From NCBI GenBank assembly GCA_002455655.1, contig DKLF01000015.1:1-21475 (forward strand): DNA of 21,475 nt, given 5' to 3'. Below the pieces are notes generated by a model, which ran no database searches, had not been told where the DNA came from, and worked only from the letters and a program-made list of their open reading frames with translations. This DNA is from Oscillibacter sp. UBA6647 (lineage in GTDB: Bacteria > Bacillota > Clostridia > Oscillospirales > Oscillospiraceae). How positions within the stretch are numbered: position 1 is the first letter of the stretch; each line of letters opens with the position of its first letter. Both the position numbers and the translations under genes were made by a program. This document shows positions 20,621 through 21,475 of this stretch, piece by piece.

Positions 20621-21475
20621 GAGAGACAAAGCGGACGCTGATGTGGTATGAGTTCTATCAGGATGCAAATATCGAGGAGCATCTGGAAAATATGGCGGCA
20701 AAAGGTTGGCGGCTGGAGAAAATCGGGTATCTCTTGCGGTACCGTCGGGCGGAGCCGGCGCGGGTGCGCTATGCCGTGACCTATTTTTCCGAGTCCTCGG
20801 AGTTCAATCCCTCACCCACGGAAAACGAGGAAACCCTGCGGGAATACTGCGCGGCGGCGGGATGGGATTTTGTGGCGGCGTGGCATCAGATGCTGATTTT
20901 TTCAACCTTGCGGGAGGATGCGCCCCCCATTGAGACGGAGGGGGCCGTGAAGCTGGAGGCCATCCACCGGGCCATGAAAAAGAATTTTCTGCCCTCTGGC
21001 TTTTTGATTTTAGCTCTGTTTGGGTTTAACCTTGCCATGCAGCTTCAGCTGGCGGAAAGAAACCTTCCGTCCTTTTTGGCAGATGGCGTTCAGTTGGGCG
21101 CGGCGTTGCTAATACTGCTGCTGGTGTGCCATTTAGTGTCGATTTTATGTTCCTATTTCCTGTGGTATCGGGATGCCAAACGGTCTGTGGAGCAGGGCGG
21201 TCCCTGTCCCAAGCGGCGCAGCCGCTTTGCCCGGGCGCGCCAGACAGTCTTTCTGGCAGCGGCGGTGTCCGTAGTGCTCTTTATGTATATTCCGGCGGCT
21301 GTATCGGTGGGACGGGGCACGGTGAAGGGCCTGCTGTTTCTCATGTGTGGATATGGATTTATGGGTGTGGTCATTCAGCTTGTGCGCGGATGGTTGAGGC
21401 GCAGAGGCGTCAGCGCGTGGACCAATCGGATTGTGACAATTGTTTTGGCGTTTGTGCTGGGAGCCGGAATCATAG
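20617..21475 (+). CDS. DUF2812 domain membrane protein (partial, runs off the window)
   Basis: At least 286 residues are present with no stop by the last base. The N-terminal soluble domain (about 1-115) reads MWYEFYQDANIEEHLENMAAKGWRLEKIG, the DUF2812 pattern of Glu-x2-Leu-x-x-Met-Ala-x-Lys-Gly-Trp. Membrane helices are predicted at about 126-143, 158-183, 209-228, 233-252 and 269-286. The start at 20617 overlaps the padR stop (ATGA), and AGGAGGGGG lies 6-7 bases before it. The function is unknown; the pairing suggests an envelope-stress or antimicrobial-response membrane protein controlled by PadR. Confidence 0.82.
   Translation, partial: MRETKRTLMWYEFYQDANIEEHLENMAAKGWRLEKIGYLLRYRRAEPARVRYAVTYFSESSEFNPSPTENEETLREYCAAAGWDFVAAWHQMLIFSTLREDAPPIETEGAVKLEAIHRAMKKNFLPSGFLILALFGFNLAMQLQLAERNLPSFLADGVQLGAALLILLLVCHLVSILCSYFLWYRDAKRSVEQGGPCPKRRSRFARARQTVFLAAAVSVVLFMYIPAAVSVGRGTVKGLLFLMCGYGFMGVVIQLVRGWLRRRGVSAWTNRIVTIVLAFVLGAGII

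Overview
The window looks like chromosomal DNA from a gut-type Gram-positive Clostridia, most like Oscillospiraceae relatives such as Flavonifractor, Intestinimonas or Oscillibacter. This placement is inferred from gene content, strong purine-rich ribosome binding sites, sigma-A-type promoters, moderately high GC, and families common in that group (Cys_rich_KTR, PadR-DUF2812, a CAP protein with Asn/Cys repeats). No rRNA, tRNA, CRISPR array, insertion sequence or phage gene was seen.

Layout. (1) 130-471: rplS on the minus strand with its own promoter. (2) 765-10146: a plus-strand block that reads as an accessory metal-chelate transport locus. It has a TetR regulator; two half-size ABC exporter-fold subunits that overlap by ATGA; an unusual fusion of an O-methyltransferase-type enzyme with a MarR winged helix; a small zinc-ribbon Cys_rich_KTR protein; and a FecB-FecCD-FecE type uptake system. 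Dyad symmetries lie upstream of each transcription unit, including two abutting GATAAT-N3-ATTATC elements at the tetR promoter and TTAGTTGCAACTAA just after the methyltransferase-MarR promoter. (3) 10335-16768: a cell-envelope block with a secreted CAP protein, a GNAT/lipoprotein pair on the minus strand, a G5-3D cell-wall protein, a membrane-anchored NodB deacetylase and a bactofilin. (4) 16999-17847: rsmA/ksgA. (5) 18080-19572 (minus): an aldo/keto reductase with C-terminal ferredoxin motifs and a downstream small protein resembling WapI immunity proteins. (6) 19809 to the right edge: a ModE-like DNA-binding protein predicted to be translated from a leaderless mRNA, then a PadR-DUF2812 regulator/membrane-protein pair that runs off the window.

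How it may work together. The exporter-fold ABC pair has the asymmetric Walker B surroundings I associate with IrtA/IrtB and YbtP/YbtQ. Next to a FecBCD-type importer this suggests handling of an iron- or other metal-bearing small molecule. The methyltransferase-MarR fusion could combine ligand modification or sensing with transcription control of the locus. This is the best candidate for an undescribed system here; its substrate cannot be read from the sequence. In the envelope block, a WalR-like site (TGTAAC-N5-TGTTAC, minus strand) overlaps the CAP promoter and a near match with N4 spacing follows the G5-3D promoter, so wall-stress control is plausible. The deacetylase and bactofilin appear to be co-transcribed, suggesting that a cytoskeletal scaffold localises a peptidoglycan-modifying enzyme.
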